Shown here: positions 12,722 to 14,067 of the stretch, piece by piece
How positions within the stretch are numbered: the stretch's first letter is position 1
How the letters are laid out: the number at the start of each line of letters is the position of its first letter
Origin: Vulcanimicrobiota bacterium
GTDB taxonomy: Bacteria; Vulcanimicrobiota; Vulcanimicrobiia; Vulcanimicrobiales; Vulcanimicrobiaceae
NCBI GenBank assembly: GCA_014304965.1
Contig: JACRTZ010000012.1
Coordinates: 1 to 14,067, forward strand
Reading direction: 5' to 3'
DNA length: 14,067 nt
Notes under the pieces: generated by a model
Database searches by the model: none
Seen by the model: only the letters and a program-made list of their open reading frames with translations
What the model was told of the DNA's origin: nothing
Position numbers and translations under genes: made by a program

Positions 12722-14067
12722 AAGCAGGAGGCATATCGCGCGACGCTGCGCGGCATAGCGCCGTCCTTTGCGGATTTCGCAGCCGTTTTTGCGCTCGGCA
12801 GCGACGACGCGCTCTCGCTCGAAGCGAGTTCGTCCGAGAACGCCCCCGACGGATTCGACGGCACGTCGCAGTGGTTTGCCGCGCAGGCGCCCGCAAACGG
12901 TTTCGTCGCGCCGATGCTCGCAGGCGATCGACGGATTGGCCAGCTCGCATTTTTTCGAAGCAGTTCGTCGCCACCGTTCGATTCGCATGAGGCGGCCATT
13001 TTTTCCGAAATCGCGCAGCGTTTGGCCATGACGCTGCGCAACGTAGAAGCCTACGAACACGAGCGGCGCGTCGCCGAAAGCTTTCAACGCGCGGCGTTGC
13101 CCGTGCGCTTGCCCTCGAGCGAGTCCGTGCGCTTCGACGCGCATTACGAAGCGGGACGCAGCGAGGCGCTCGTCGGCGGCGATTGGTACGACGCGGTCGA
13201 ACTGATGGGCGGCCGCGTGCTCGTCTCCATCGGCGATGTGTCCGGAAGCGGCTTGGCGGCCGCGGTCACGATGGGGCTCGTGCGGCAATCCATTCGGGCG
13301 GCGGCGCAAGCGGTGCCCGATCCGGCAGCGATCTTAGAAGCGGCCGACCGCGCGCTGCGCGCGGAAAACCCGGACCATATCGTGACGGCGTTCGTTGGGA
13401 TTTTCGACGTATGCACGAACGATTTTTGGTACGCAAGCGCCGGACATCCGCCGGCACTCCTCCGGCAGCCCGACGGAACGGTCGAAGAACTGCGAACGCC
13501 CGGGCCGCCTCTGGGTTTGCGCCGGCGACGGCACGCCGCAAGTTCGGAAACGACCCGGCTGCTGCCCGATTCGCTCGTGGTGCTGTATACCGACGGCTTA
13601 ATTGAAGCCACCCGCGACATTCTTGCGGGCGAGCGGCAGCTCCGCGAGGCGCTGGCGGACCCCGCGCTGCTCGATAACGCTGCCCCGGCTGAAGCGCTGC
13701 GGCGCATCCTGCTGCCCGGGGGTTCGCACGACGACGTGGCGATTTTGACGATTCGTACTCGCGACCAAACGTTGTCCGCCGGAACCGGGCTCCCATCGCG
13801 CGCATGGCGCTTCGCGAGCGCCGATGCGGCGGCCGCTGCCGAGGCTCGCCGCGAATTCAACGAACTCTTGCGCGAAACACCCTTCGATCCGGGGCAACTC
13901 GAGAGCGCCGAACTCATCTTCGGCGAGATGGTCGGCAATGCGGTCAAACATACGAGCGGCGACATTGAAGCCCGCCTCTCGTGGACGGGTGCCTCCCCCG
14001 TCCTTCATGTCTTAGACGAGGGTCCGGGTTACGGCCACCTCGGCGCGAATCCGCCGAACGCCCTCAG
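12722..14067 (+). pseudogene. GAF-SpoIIE phosphatase-RsbW-like ATPase part after the TAG; runs off the right edge
   Basis: The open frame continues from the PAS fragment. Numbered from the TTG at 12272, residues about 152-268 form a GAF domain (YRATLRGIAPSFADFAAVFAL, IFSEIAQRLAMTLRNVEAYE). Residues about 270-495 form a PP2C/SpoIIE phosphatase with GGDWYDA, GDVSGSG, YASAGHPPALL, LYTDGLIEA and SHDDVAILTIR, containing the metal-binding Asp residues; GSG replaces the usual GHG or GKG. From about 520 an RsbW-like ATPase starts, with the N-box AELIFGEMVGNAVKH and G1 box LDEGPGYG. The G2 box lies beyond the edge. Such fusions dephosphorylate STAS antagonists and may also bind the sigma factor. No canonical start follows the stop before 12914, which would cut the GAF domain. 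All output motifs are intact, so the break is recent, a sequencing error or read through. As a separate gene it would need an unusual start such as CTG 12746. Confidence 0.75.

Noticed and set aside
13144..13965. 273-codon minus-strand frame
   Set aside because: Ser-, Ala- and Arg-rich antisense of the SpoIIE phosphatase coding sequence, with no recognisable family.
1..14067. tRNA genes, CRISPR arrays, insertion sequences and long direct repeats
   Set aside because: No tRNA-like T-loop/acceptor pattern, no regularly spaced repeats, no transposase and no terminal inverted repeats were recognised by eye.

Overview
The window is high-GC, gene-dense bacterial chromosome with frequent GTG or TTG starts and very short intergenic gaps. 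No rRNA, tRNA, CRISPR array, insertion sequence or phage gene was seen. A PAS-GAF-SpoIIE-RsbW regulator, an MGDG-synthase-type glycosyltransferase and single metabolic genes on alternating strands would fit Candidatus Eremiobacterota (WPS-2) or a related deep-branching lineage such as Dormibacterota. That placement is an inference from style and gene content, not a demonstrated affiliation. The standard code applies, because at least six intact genes end in TAG.

Layout, left to right. (1) 1-1812, minus strand: a lytic transglycosylase lipoprotein followed 3 nt later by an S9 prolyl-oligopeptidase-type peptidase, of which only the N-terminal propeller part is in the window. (2) 1828-3953, plus strand: a histidine-motif membrane hydroxylase/desaturase, an MGDG-synthase-like glycosyltransferase and a VOC protein. 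The first two look like a lipid-modification pair. (3) 5676-3950, minus strand: a ROK-family sugar kinase or regulator translationally coupled to an SDR oxidoreductase. (4) 5748-6926, plus strand: an M20 amidohydrolase, meeting tail to tail a secreted protein that may have a LolA-like fold (7489-6932, minus). (5) 7604-10506, plus strand: a YkgJ-type cysteine-cluster protein, then a PYROXD2/phytoene-desaturase-like flavoprotein overlapping by 4 nt an AhpD-like peroxidase-related protein. (6) 10507-14067: a regulatory region. It holds a free-standing RsbW-like ATPase, two tiny coupled ORFs on the minus strand behind a palindrome, a HAD hydrolase, and a PAS-GAF-SpoIIE-RsbW protein that runs off the right edge.

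Two things stand out. The large signalling protein is split by one in-frame TAG (12719-12721). Family-typical sequence continues in the same frame on both sides, and no usable start codon follows the stop. Between RsbW and the HAD gene lies a previously hidden gene pair, a 30-residue very basic peptide with an excellent ribosome-binding site that overlaps (GTGA) a 59-residue hydrophilic protein. A near-perfect 20-bp palindrome covering a possible -10 box lies just upstream.

The free RsbW-like ATPase and the C-terminal ATPase module of the split protein resemble each other around the N-box. They probably belong to one partner-switching network controlling a sigma factor or anti-sigma antagonist outside this window.
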